30,445 nucleotides of DNA from Chara braunii (GCA_003427395.1 BFEA01000264.1:1908395-1938839), one strand, 5' to 3'. Counted from the stretch's first letter, positions 8,820 to 18,667 are shown. The notes: a model not told the origin generated them from the letters alone. Numbers and translations: made by a program.

Positions 8820-9018
8820 CTGACTCATTAGAGGGGTTACTTCCTGCAATCAAGCACATCCAACACAGGGCAGCACAACCAGCCATATACCATACACACA
8901 GAGGGAGGGGTAAGAGAAGAGGACCATATACCACATCTTCCGCCGCGATCTCCTGGTCAGGTTTCGGCGTGATAGGCAAGTCCTCGTCCGCCCCAGTGGT
9001 GAAGTCCCAGTCCGCCAT
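8820..9018 (-). CDS. Possible first exon of an unrecognised membrane protein
   Basis: ATG at 9018 in a favourable eukaryotic context (G at -3, G at +4) begins an acidic N-terminus (MADWDFTTGADEDLP). A hydrophobic region follows (PLCVWYMAGCAALCWMCLIAG). At 8820/8819 the sequence reads CAG/GTAAGT, a consensus splice donor, after 66 codons plus one base. The next exon is not clear: candidate acceptors downstream quickly meet stops. It lies divergently, about 70 bp from the 5' end of the kinase copy 1 reading frame, so a shared promoter region is possible. Confidence 0.4.
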
Positions 9019-9085
9019 AGCCAAGAGCTCAACCGTGTCGCAAAAACCTCACTCGTAACAATCTCAGCAGATAGCAGTCACTTAG

Positions 9086-10889
9086 ACAAGCAATTNCAAT
9101 TCGACACCTTCTGCTCCTCCCCCCAATTCAGTCTCTTCACCTCCTCCTCCTCCTCGTTCGGTCTCCTCGTCTTCCACTACTCCTCCGTCTTCTTCGGCTG
9201 CTCCNTCTTCGGCGAATTCGTCTCCCGCTGCTCCTCCCACCAANTCAGTATCTTCACCTCCCCCTGCTCCTCCCTCTCATTCAGCTGCGTCCTCGCCTGT
9301 TTCCTCTTCTCCTCCTTTGTACACGGACACGTCATCCCCATTTCCTCCGGCCCCTTCCTCTAATCCCGACTTGTCGACGTCGGTCGTTCCTTTCCCTGGG
9401 ACTGATTCAACAACGTCCTCCTCCGTTTCTCCATCTCCTCCGTCTCTAACGGACACCTTCTCCTCCGTCTCTAACGGACACCTTCTCCTCCATTCCTCCT
9501 CCCTCTTCTTGGGGCGCGTTCTCTTCTTCTCCTTCTCCTCGGAGTCCATTCAACTCAGATAATCCGACCGCCATTTCTCCTTCTCGTCCATCGCAAACGG
9601 CCAGTCAAGTCTCCGAAAAGCACTCTCGCAATTTTGGGCTCATTGTCGGGGTGCCCCTCTCCTCTCTTGCGCTTATTTGCACTCTCGCCTCCCTGGGTGT
9701 CCTGGCTTGCAAAGCCCGCCGCAAAGCNGGGCTTAACAGACGGTCGAGATCTGCANCCCGTAATAGCATAGAATTACCTGTGTCCAGAACTGCACCCCAT
9801 AATTGCACAGAAGTACCTATAACAGCAACGACCACCACTTCCGCGCCATCGGGGTCAGGAGCTGTTCAACTTGGGATCGAGGAGCCTCAGCCGATCGAGG
9901 TTCAGCGATTCTCGCTGGCAGCGCTTTCTCACTGCACCAATGATTTCACCCAAAGCTATCGTATTGGGGACAGCGGGGCCTTCGGCGACGTTTACTGGGG
10001 ATCGATCGGCGAAAATCAGCAAGTGGCAATCAAGCTGATGTCGGGCGAACTTACTCCGGCCAAGCGCCGCATGTTCATTACCGAGGTGAACGCGCTGACC
10101 AGACTCCATCACGCCAACCTCGTGCAATTGATTGGATACTGCGACGAGGGAAATCGTTCCATCTTGGTCTACCCCTACTTCCCAGGCGGCAGTCTGTACG
10201 CTCGCCTTCACAAAAGAGAGACAGCTGTGCCCGGTAGACCCCTTCTCCCGCCTCTGACGCTGATGGAGCGATTGTGCATCGCCTTGCAGATCGCCAAGGG
10301 GTTGGCCTACCTTCACGACGGTGCCGACCCCCCGATCATCCACCGGGACATCAAGAGCAGCAACGTGCTTCTTGGCGATGGCGCCGGGAAGAAGCTGCGG
10401 GTCGTTGTCGCGGACTTCGGCCTGGCAACCATCGGAGAGAGAGTGTTCGGGACAGAGCACGAGACGATGGTGAAGACATCGCACATGGCGGGAACTTTCG
10501 GGTACATGGCGCCAGAGTACATGCGATCAGGGATTTTGTCGGAGAAGATAGACGTGTACGCCTTCGGCGTGATCCTGCTGGAGCTGCTGACGGGGAGGAA
10601 CGCGGTGTCCCCAAATCCGTCGGGGATGGGTTGGCAGACGCTTGCGGACTGGGCGAAACCTCTCCTCGAAAGTGCCGACGGTGTTAAAGCAGGGATGACC
10701 CTGACCCTGTCCGAGATTCTGGACCCTTGCTTGCGGAATGAGGAGGTGGGACTCACATTCGATCGCGTGACGGCGGAGACGTTGCGCTTGGCAAGCAAAT
10801 GCGTCGTAGAGGAGCACGATTCACGGCCGAAGATGAGCTTGTTAGCCACGACGATCGACGGTCTGATTAACGATGCGAAAATAGGTTGA
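9086..10889 (+). pseudogene. Receptor-like kinase copy 1, ectodomain frame broken
   Basis: A plant RLK/Pelle-type Ser/Thr receptor kinase. Order: a Ser/Pro-rich ectodomain from about 9086 (repeats of SSPPPAPPS type), one transmembrane helix near 9640-9710 (LIVGVPLSSLALICTLASLG), a stop-transfer CKARRK, a juxtamembrane stretch, then a complete kinase domain to TGA at 10887. Visible motifs: Gly-rich loop DSGAFGDVY with the first Gly displaced by one residue, VAIK, an alphaC Glu in FITEVNAL, HRDIKSSN (an RD kinase), ADFGLA, MAPEY and a C-lobe SRPKM. A 25-bp tandem duplication (9442-9491) shifts the frame and puts TAA in the kinase frame, so ectodomain and kinase are not continuous. No signal-peptide exon was found: the frame opens after TAG at 9083-9085. 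Ns at 9096, 9205, 9244, 9728 and 9756. Confidence 0.85.
9442..9491. repeat. 25-bp tandem duplication causing a frameshift
   Basis: GTCTCTAACGGACACCTTCT and five more bases occur twice in a row (9442-9466, 9467-9491). Copy 2 has a single copy near 19812. The length is not a multiple of three, so the Ser/Pro frame leaves phase with the kinase frame. Confidence 0.9.
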
Positions 10890-11700
10890 GGATACAACCG
10901 GCGATGGCGTCGAGTTATGGACGGGGGAGGAGAGGCGGGGCATCAGGGTTGAAGGGCTCTGCCTTCTATTGCTGATGACTCTGATGAGAAGAGAACAGGA
11001 AGATAGTGCAACGACATGTGACTATGCCTGTCGAAAGCGGATGGAGCTGAAGTGTTACAGGACCAGAGGGGGCGAATGANTGAGCAAGACGACGGAAGCG
11101 GCTGAGCTCGAGGGATGCCGGATATANTGGAGGAATCGGGTGTCGTTGCCATTGGAAGGAGCCGTGGAGGAAGGAGTGTAACGGAACAAAAGGACGGGTG
11201 GGTGATTGGCTGATGCGTGTAAGATGTCACGGACCGAGGGGGCAGAATGATCGGACATGATGACGGAGGCGATTGAGCTCCTGAGATGGCGGAAGCTATG
11301 GATGAATTGCCCAACGTTGGGGATTAAAGGATCCGCTGATCTCTTCCAGGGCCACTGGATACGGAGGAAGGGGTGAAGAGAGGAGCGGATGGATGATTGA
11401 CTGACATGGATGGACAGTTCAAGATTAGCTGGGTCCAGAGGAGTTTCTTTCTCTTTGTTTTTCTCGTTTTTGGGATACAGCAACGGGGGATCAAGGCCCC
11501 AGCGTGATTTCATCCATTAGTTTGTGATTTCGACTCTAATAAATAGCTGCGAATGTAACGTATGTTGAGTGATCGAGTGAGATGGAGTGCGATCTGCAAC
11601 AGTCATTGCAGAGGTGGCGGTTCTCTCCTCGCCACAGATCGGTTATCGAGATCGCCCATCCCGGGGCCCACTAATTAGCGCATTCATTGGTTCATAAACT
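10890..11700. other. 3' flank of kinase copy 1, no supported gene
   Basis: The first 100 bases align with the 3' flank of copy 2 (shared ATGGACGGGGGAGGA and TCAGGGTTGAAG). The rest is absent from unit 2. A minus-strand frame at 11055-11513 is Ser/His/Pro-rich and covers imperfect internal repeats (similar segments near 11060, 11230 and 11290), so I do not call it. Ns at 11080 and 11127. A polyadenylation-like AATAAA occurs near 11538. Confidence 0.5.
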
Positions 11701-12010
11701 GATTAATTGATTGATTGATTGATTGATTGATGGATGGATTGATTGGTTGATTGAGTGAGTGATTGAGTGATTGATTGAGTGAATGAGTGAGTGAGCCATT
11801 GATTGGTTGGTTGATTGATTGGTTGATTGGTTGATTGGTTGATTAATTGATGAACGTGGGGGAAAGATGTTTCGGAAAAGGGAAGGGCACGAGGATTGAT
11901 ATTTTCTGTCTAATGAACATAGTTGATGGTGGAGTTAGTTGATCGAGTAATGGATTGATTGGTAAATTAATGATCGATTGATCGATTGATTGGTAAATTA
12001 ATGATCATAT
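11701..12010. repeat. GATT tetranucleotide array
   Basis: GATT/GATG/GAGT units run from about 11701 to 11850. They resume, interrupted, to about 12010 with a repeated segment TTGGTAAATTAATGATC. The array is found only in unit 1. Confidence 0.9.
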
Positions 12011-12027
12011 TAATCAATTGATTGGTA

Positions 12028-12306
12028 CACTAGGCTACCAGAGTGGCTCGGGGTCACTTGCCCGGCCGGGCCAAAAAAAATAAAAATAAAAAAAAATAGT
12101 TTTACAATTTATTTTTTATTCTGAATTTGGTGAAGAGTTTCGATGTGACCCTGAGGCAAAAGTTATTCAGTTTATTTTTCTGCATACCATAGCTTTTTTT
12201 CGGATTTTTTTATTATTATTGTTTATTATTTTTTTGCTGGGACCTTCCCTGGTCCTTGCACGGGCTGGCCACCCGGGACCCGGGCGGCCCGGCTCGTAGC
12301 CTAGTA
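12028..12306. mobile_element. Foldback element with ACTAGGCTAC termini
   Basis: The left end CACTAGGCTAC and right end GTAGCCTAGTA are complementary. GC-rich subterminal parts (CCCGGCCGGGCC / GGCCCGGCTCG) extend the similarity, and the interior is A/T-rich. GGTA(C) occurs immediately outside both ends (12024-12027 and 12307-12310), a possible 4- or 5-bp target duplication. No transposase, so non-autonomous. The superfamily is uncertain: the CACTA-like start does not fit a clean 3-bp duplication. Confidence 0.65.
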
Positions 12307-12309
12307 GGT

Positions 12310-13102
12310 ACATTAATTCGTTGATTGTTTTTCGGTGACTTTTCCCAACGTCTTACAATATGCGTATTTGAAAGAAGTGGTTTGAGGGGAGGAACTCACT
12401 GCCATCATGACAGCGAAGAACCAGCGGTTCTGGTAACGGAGCAGAGAATGTCCCGGAACGCAGACAGACAGACGTTGACGAGTTATGTACGAATGACAAA
12501 GAGGAACAGGTCGTGAATCGAGAGGGATGACACCTCATAGTGATCATCAGGGGTTTATGTCCGGATAGATAATCTCGAGGCGTGCATCTCGTGGATGGAG
12601 AGGGATGGAGTGCGATCTGCAACAGTCAATGCAGAGGTTGCGATTCTCCCCTCGCCACATTTTCCAAAAGATGGCGATTTCTGGGGGAAGAATGGACAGA
12701 ACGAAGGGCAGAGGAGTGGATTAGGCGAAAAAGCGGGGGATCGCCGTCGGGAAAACTCGCGAGGCTGAGGAATGCGTGACCTGAGTGAAACGCCCTTAGT
12801 TGCCCTCGGGACGCTGCCGATGGCTCTTGTCCTTCAATCGTTTCTTCTCCGACACCCCCCCGCCACCCCCCCTCGTCTAGGAGTCCGGCAATGTCAGAGG
12901 TCTGCCCGCTTCCTGTTTACCAATAAGCTCAAAATCCTTCTGCGCAATGCCATTAGCAATGTGCCCGATACACTCTTCCCCTTCCTGCCTTTATCCCACT
13001 TTTCCTCTACGTATGCGTCTGTGCGTGCGTGTGTATGTGTGTGTGGGCGCACGTGTATTCCTTCGTGTGCGGGCGTGTGTCCTCGTGAGTGTGCGTGCAA
13101 GC

Positions 13103-13158
<56 letters not shown>

Positions 13159-13227
13159 GCGTCTGCCTCTGTGTGTGTGTGTGTGTGTGTGTTCGTGTGT
13201 GTGTGTGTGTGTGTGGGTGTGGGTGTG

Positions 13228-13273
<46 letters not shown>

Positions 13274-14230
13274 AGCACTTCATCCTTCGGTGAAGAGTGA
13301 CAGTCAATCGATGGAGACTGAGGCTACCGCGCACTCTGCGGCAAATTCTGTTGCTGCCTGTTGTTGGTTAACCCGTCCCTGATACCCCATTTGCACGGGA
13401 TACGGTCTACTTGAGCCAGCAGATGGAATCGCTAACGCCTCTTCTTACCCTTGGATCCTGGTGGACAGAGCCGGACAGGTGAGTTCAGCCTACTAATATA
13501 GCTACAAGGGGTGATAGCGCGGACCCCTCGTTCGGTCTTGCGGGCCATAAGACGATGATGATGGAAAGGAGGGTTGGATTGGTTCGATTAATTGATTGTA
13601 CATAAAGTGTTTCTGAAAACAGCGCACACCTAGTTTGGTGTCTGTTTCCAAAAATTAGACTGATAGAACTATTAATTTCCGATGATGCGGGACGCTGGGC
13701 CCGGTTCCCAGCACGCGCTGCTCCCCACGAATAGATCGAAGCTTATATCACTAAAAAAAAGAAGAAAAAAAACGATGATGCGAGTCTGGACAACCTAATT
13801 TCATGTTATTTAATTGAACAATAAATCCTGAAACCCATGAGAGGGGAAATTGTTGGATACCCTCGGGGGGGAGGCTCCAAGCGAGGGATACCGTCTACTT
13901 GAGATGTGATTGGGTTCGACGACATTCTTTTTTTCTTTTTCTTTTTCTTTTTTTTTTGACATTCTTTTTGCATTTCCCGGCAAGAATATTCGGAATTCAA
14001 ACAAGGTAGAGACAGCCATAGCGAGCAATGACTTTTTTCTTGCCGCCACTCGGCTCTCGGGGAAAGCTCCACTTTTAATGTCGATCCAAGGTATAGCACC
14101 CCCTTTCATTACATTTGGATTTTTTATAATAAGTCTATGTTAATTTGTTCGTTTCAGATCGTATTGAATTCTGCTGGTAAACGATTAATGCATCGGCCTT
14201 GCGATGTCGAAGACCGCCTCCATAGGGTGT

Positions 14231-14234
<4 letters not shown>
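12310..14234. other. Duplicated 3' flank, no supported gene
   Basis: Collinear with 21530-23420 in unit 2 (for example TCATGACAGCGA, GATGGCGATTTCTGG, ACCCCATTTGC, GAGACAGCCATAGCGAGCAA). Indels between copies break all frames. It contains the GT microsatellite below and T-rich tracts near 13925-13960. Nothing recognisable as a gene. Confidence 0.6.
13019..13272. repeat. Long interrupted GT microsatellite
   Basis: About 250 bp of (GT)n with CG-containing interruptions. The counterpart in unit 2 (about 22080-22290) is shorter and more interrupted. Cys/Val or His/Thr repeat peptides read from it are artefacts. Confidence 0.95.
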
Positions 14235-14297
<63 letters not shown>

Positions 14298-14346
14298 NNN
14301 NNNNNNNNNNNNNNNNNNNNNNNNNNNNNNNNCTCTCTCTCTTTCT
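14235..14346. repeat. (CT)n microsatellite with 35-N gap
   Basis: CT repeats on both sides of N bases at 14298-14332. The gap is a scaffold join inside the tract, so its real length is unknown. It closes unit 1. Confidence 0.97.
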
Positions 14347-14651
14347 TTCCTTATTTTCAGAATCTGTGCTCTCTCTCTCTTTTTTCAGCATCTGTGCTTA
14401 TAGGCACAAATTTTTTTTCCCGGTTTTCTGTTTGTTTTTTTTTATTGGTGGGAGGTGTTTGTGGAAGGCAAACGTCTAGGAGAACAGGCGAGGTTTCGCG
14501 GGCAGCGACTCACTCTCTGTGTCACGAGAAGGGGTGGTTTTCCTTCGGTGTTATCGTTTTTTAGGAAGAGGGGCTCTTATCCATTGATGGTACTCATATT
14601 GATTGGGAGGAGGGAGTACTAAATTTGTTTCGGTCCCTCTACGCTCGGGGG

Positions 14652-14654
<3 letters not shown>
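14347..14654. other. Spacer between unit 1 and unit 2
   Basis: T-rich and then mixed sequence between the CT tract and the next GA tract. No gene, foldback or RNA element seen. Confidence 0.5.
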
Positions 14655-14688
<34 letters not shown>

Positions 14689-14900
14689 GGATGGACATCC
14701 CGTCAATAAAGCGGGATGGACACTTGAGGCCATGTACTTGGAATTTGTCATCTAAATCTGGCAGCATTTGCGCCGAATTTTGCGGCTAGATGCATGCATG
14801 AATGTGCTGATGTGACTAGGTTACGTTCATTCTGCACACTGGTCCGCGTTTCTGCACTGAACAAATCAATTACTACTTGGAAAGGGAGAAAGAAACAGTG

Positions 14901-14901
<1 letters not shown>

Positions 14902-14967
<66 letters not shown>

Positions 14968-15023
14968 CACAACACACACACACACACACACACAACACAC
15001 AACACACACGCACACACACACAC
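14902..15023. repeat. (CA)n microsatellite
   Basis: About 120 bp of nearly pure CA repeats at the position of the shorter CA tract in unit 1. Confidence 0.95.
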
Positions 15024-15029
15024 TCATAC

Positions 15030-16490
15030 GTATTCATAAGTTATTGTCTTCTCCTTATTCCGAAGTATTTTCGGTGTGCTCTTTGAGTCTTTGCACGTGA
15101 AAGGATGTGCCAAATAGTCAGTGCATGTCAGTTTGGAATGCCCCTCGGGGGATGGCTTTGTTTGGGATGTCAGTGTCGGTTTGTTCGGTGGGTGACAACA
15201 GGCCACCTATGAAAGTGACTTCCTGGCTCCAATGGTGGCTTAAGCTCACACTTTGACGAGTTCCACTTGTGATGTGAGTAGGTGACGTTCCTGCTTGGGT
15301 CATTGCTGTACGAGTGCACTGCTTTGTTGGTGCTGCCTTGTCCACTTACCACCGGGATTAAATGACACCATGACTCAAAACATCAACACGTGCATGCTTC
15401 TTTCTGGGACTAGTCCCATTTCCTTCGCCTCTTCCTTGAGCGACGATGCAACCGCTGTGGTCGTTCACAGAAGCAAAGATCCGCAGCTCCAAACCTCAAA
15501 CCAGTGAGAGCGTTTGTCCACTATCTACAGAACCCTAGTCCTCGTGTAGTGGTCACAGCCATGCACTCTCACAGTCTCGCTAAGGTCATTACTCTTGTTG
15601 TCACTCTCTGTGGCGTCATTCTTATTTGTTTTGTCCATGGGGTTTCCCTCGTTCATTGCATGAGACTGTCCAGAAAGCTAGCTATGGCCCCACCCACCGC
15701 AAACACATGTAGCTGCGTCGGATTGACCTCTGGTCCAATGCAGTCAAGATGGGGTTGCTTTATGTTCGGGGGGAAGACGGTAATCAAATTCTTGGGCTGA
15801 AGTCAGATTCAAAGACTGCTATGGGCCGGAGCTGTCACGCCGAGTACCCGAAGCTGTTCAACTGAGAGATGTTGAGCTACGCCGACTCGAAGTCAAAGAC
15901 AAAGTCAAAGTCAAATTCAAAGTCAAAGTCTGCTTAGCCTACTTGTTGTGATACATCCAAACGAACGTCCACCATGGCAATCAAATTCTGTTGGTTGCCC
16001 TTCTTGTGTGTGTGAAACAACCGGACGGAACCTTGAGGTAGGTACGCTTCGACTTTCTAATCCTTCACCAATGGTGGCACCATTGCTTGCTTGTATACAT
16101 TCATAGTGAGTGTGCGTTATTGTGGGCGGCATGACTCTAGCAGGCCGAATGCACACCGGGCGGGAAAGTTCGTGTAGGTAGATTCGACTTCCTTGCCGTG
16201 CCCATCCAAGTGATGAAGGGTCACCACGCTCACCACTCAATTGAGGTCCGCAAGGAAAGACAATAGGATAGTACACATACAATTACAAACCGGTGTAGCT
16301 CAATTGGTATCCCTTCATGAACTGTTGAAGTACAGATCCACGTTAAACGCAATTAAGTAGTTCTGAATGACCTGGGGCAACTGGGGGAAAAAGCAGGAAA
16401 AAAAATCAATCAAACGATACTGAGGAAAATGAGCGGGGACCATGTTGCGTTTGCTGTGCGGCAACTACAAGTTCCAGTGATTTCATTGGC
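15030..16490. other. Duplicated leader of unit 2, no supported gene
   Basis: Matches 370-1880 of unit 1. It includes a shortened AAAGTC array at about 15885-15930. Frames are not conserved between the two copies. Confidence 0.6.
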
Positions 16491-16493
16491 AAG

Positions 16494-16617
16494 GGGCGCC
16501 GCGCCACTACTCTCGAAATGTGCAAAACGAGAGTGAATTTTCTGCTAGAACATAGAAAGATACACCAGCATGAGAGTTTTGTCTTCTTTGCATTTCGAGA
16601 GTAGTGGAGCGAGGCCC
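16494..16617. mobile_element. Foldback element, GGGCCTCG family (unit 2 copy)
   Basis: A 124-bp inverted repeat with arms CCACTACTCTCGAAATG / CATTTCGAGAGTAGTGG perfectly complementary and GGGC/GCCC-type ends. It is the same element as 1883-2006. The terminal motif is shared with the larger foldback at 17951-18359. Confidence 0.75.
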
Positions 16618-16700
16618 AAGGTCTATGGGCCTGGCGGCAACACTCGCCAAATGCACAAACGACAAAAAATGAAGATCATCTTGTTTCTATGATTCGTGGG

Positions 16701-16859
16701 TCACAAAAACAAGTTATAATTGCACTTTGGGGCAAGATACAGTTTGCAATTGCACTTCGGGCGATGCATTCAACCCAGCTTGCTGACCAGGTAGGGTGCC
16801 CGAAGTGCAATTGCAAACTGTATCTTGCCCCATAGTGCAATTATAACTTGTTTTTGTGA
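16701..16859. mobile_element. Near-perfect 62-bp inverted repeat hairpin
   Basis: The arms 16701-16762 and 16798-16859 differ at one position out of 62 by my reading (CTTTGG against CTATGG), around a 35-base spacer. The arm starts TCACAAAAACAAGTTATAAT. The unit 1 copy (2464-2624) has many mismatches. It could be a MITE or a source of hairpin small RNA. No coding capacity. Confidence 0.85.
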
Positions 16860-17282
16860 CTCCTGCGTAGTTACCCCTTACATGAATTATTATGGGAATA
16901 TGGATTCTTGCTTTGCGCATATGCTGGGTGGTCAGCTAGGCCCTATTTCTCGATTAGGATAGCCACAAGTTTTGTGGCCGGAGCACAGGAATACAAAGAG
17001 CACCAATTAGGTTCTGAGATGTCAAAGAGCGATCACAGGAATACCTACCAGCTCGTTAAAACTGAGTTTTTTCTTTCCGTTCGACAAAATTGTTTGATGT
17101 CGAAAGTCGAATATTTTTTTGGCTGTGCAGTTTGTGACTTTCGTTTTCACTCTTGCGAGCAGGCATCCTGGAGTTGTTAGGAGACAACATCCACCTATGC
17201 TCACGCACGCACACACTCGCAAATTCGGGATGGTAGGTCAGACGCAATTTTCACACTCCATTAAACAGTCTATTTCTAATTA

Positions 17283-17941
17283 GAGAAAACTAGGGCGCGG
17301 TCATGGTTTGAGTATCTAAATGCATCTCAAACTGCAGTTTTTAATGCCAGTCCTGTGGAGAGTTTACTATGCAGTAGAAAGAAACTCTGCTTTGCACAAA
17401 AGTCGCACAGCGGAGTTTGAAACTGCAGTTAGAGTCAGCCAGGTGGCCGCCGGCTGGTGGGTTCTTTTGTTTGTTTTTTTCTAGGTCGGTCGCCGTGCCG
17501 TGGCTGGGAAAAAAAAAAAAAAAAAAATCCCCATGGTGGGGTCACTCGGCCACACCCCAGATTGGGCAAGGCCGAGATGTCTCGGCCACACCCCAGATTG
17601 GGCCCGGCCGAGATGTCTCGGCCACACCCCAGATTGGCCATGACCAAGATGGCCACACCCCAGATTGGCCACCGCCGAGATGTCTGGTGGAAACTCTAAA
17701 ACAAAAAAAACAAAAACGCGGCAATGAGACACGGCACGCGTGACCAGGAAAAAAAAAAACAAAAAAAAAACAGAGCAGTCACCTGCCTGACGGAACTGCA
17801 GTTCCTTCCAAACTCTGCGGTGCGGCTTTTCTGCAAAGCGGAGTTTCTACTGCATAGTAAACTTCCGACGGGACTCGAATTAAAAAACGCAGTTTGAAAT
17901 GCATTTAGAAACTGCTTTCCTGACTGCGCCCTAGTTACCCC
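17283..17941. mobile_element. Mutator-like MITE with both 9-bp target duplications (unit 2 copy)
   Basis: The 659-bp element lies between perfect 9-bp repeats TTCTAATTA (17274-17282 and 17942-17950). Termini are GAGAAAACTAGGGCGCGGTC and the near complement ending CTAGTTACCCC. Arms of about 150 bp carry AACTGCAGTT-type motifs and A/T homopolymers flank the interior. No transposase ORF. A 9-bp duplication with long inverted arms indicates a Mutator-like origin. Confidence 0.85.
17550..17688. repeat. 36-bp tandem repeat, four units, inside the MITE
   Basis: Units start at about 17550, 17586, 17622 and 17653. The third is shortened to about 31 bp. Unit 1 has three. Confidence 0.95.
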
Positions 17942-17950
17942 TTCTAATTA

Positions 17951-18359
17951 AGGGCCTCGGCACACCACTCTTGAAAACTCTTTTTCAAGAGTTGCTGCAT
18001 CGCCACACGGCCACTTGAAACTTGGGGCCGTCAAGAGCTGTCAGAGTGGCTCTTGAAACCCTTTCAAGAGCATCTCTTGAGAGAGTGGAAACCCCAGCCT
18101 GCAACTCGTGCCATTTCAAGCGTCCTTGGCCGAACCCTTGAGGGAGTATCGATTTCAAGAGTTGTCAGGCCGTTATCCTGATGCCATGCGGAAAAAAAAA
18201 AGCCGTATGACTGTCGTTTTTCATCCTGTGTCCAACGGCATGGCCCTTTCAAGAGTGCTGTGTGGCGAAGGACCAAAAACTCTTGAAAACCCTACTCTTG
18301 AGGAAGTCTTACAGCTGTTGGCATATTTCCCCGTTTCAAGAGTAGTGTGGCGAGGCCCT
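17951..18359. mobile_element. Foldback element packed with CTCTTGAAA motifs (unit 2 only)
   Basis: The ends AGGGCCTCGGCACACCACTC and the complement of its right end (AGGGCCTCGCCACACTACTC) form terminal inverted repeats continuing through TTGAAA. Inside, CTCTTGAAA or its complement occurs eight times exactly and about five more times with one or two changes. Clustered subterminal motifs of this sort are usual for transposase-binding sites. It sits directly against the right target repeat of the preceding MITE. AATT flanks both ends, but the exact target duplication is unclear. Confidence 0.75.
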
Positions 18360-18505
18360 AATTGACACTTCAATGGAACCTCCAGATCCCCAAAGCTCGG
18401 CCACTCGCTGGCATAAAGATGCCTATCAGAGCTCAATGCCACCTCAATGAAGACTTGCATCTTAATGTGATACAGACTCTGTAGATAGCGAGTACGCCCC
18501 CTAGC

Positions 18506-18607
18506 GTCTTCACCCGAATAGAACGCCTGGTAATTATCGCTGTATCTGCACAGGAAGTTGCCCCGAATACAGCTATAATGACAGGGGCCTTCTATTCGGG
18601 TGAAGAC
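18506..18607. mobile_element. Foldback element, CTTCACCCGAATA family (unit 2 copy)
   Basis: Starts GTCTTCACCCGAATAGAACG and ends with the complement GGGTGAAGAC, giving arms of about 40-45 bp. The uninterrupted form of the unit 1 copy at 4071-4172. Confidence 0.8.
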
Positions 18608-18667
18608 TGTTGTAGGCTCCTACGGCTCCAGAGGACCCGCTTAGTCACCGCACGGCATCCAGAGGAT

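Larger units (their letters stand above)
1..14240. repeat. Segmental duplication unit 1
   Basis: The sequence after the GA tract (from about 30) reappears after 14686. The two copies stay collinear through the foldback cluster, the kinase gene and the GT-rich 3' flank, up to the pair of sites near 14210 and 23400 that read alike (mention of a guanine-rich 'atgtc(g/a)aagacc' motif in both). Unit 1 is longer than unit 2 mainly because of an extra block at about 4537-9060 and extra sequence at about 11000-12395. Boundaries are approximate because they were read by eye. Confidence 0.85.

Noticed and set aside
10313-10897. Long minus-strand frames opposite the kinase domains (also 9855-10484, 20218-21114)
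   Set aside because: They are shadows of the GC-rich kinase coding strand, which carries all the catalytic motifs.
11055-11513. Minus-strand frame of 152 codons in the 3' flank of copy 1
   Set aside because: It lies on imperfect internal repeats, contains Ns and has no counterpart in unit 2.
12894-13334. His/Thr- and Cys/Val-repeat frames across GT/CA tracts (also at 14794-15086, 21844-22479, 23626-24006)
   Set aside because: All are translations of dinucleotide microsatellites. The two units differ in length and phase there.
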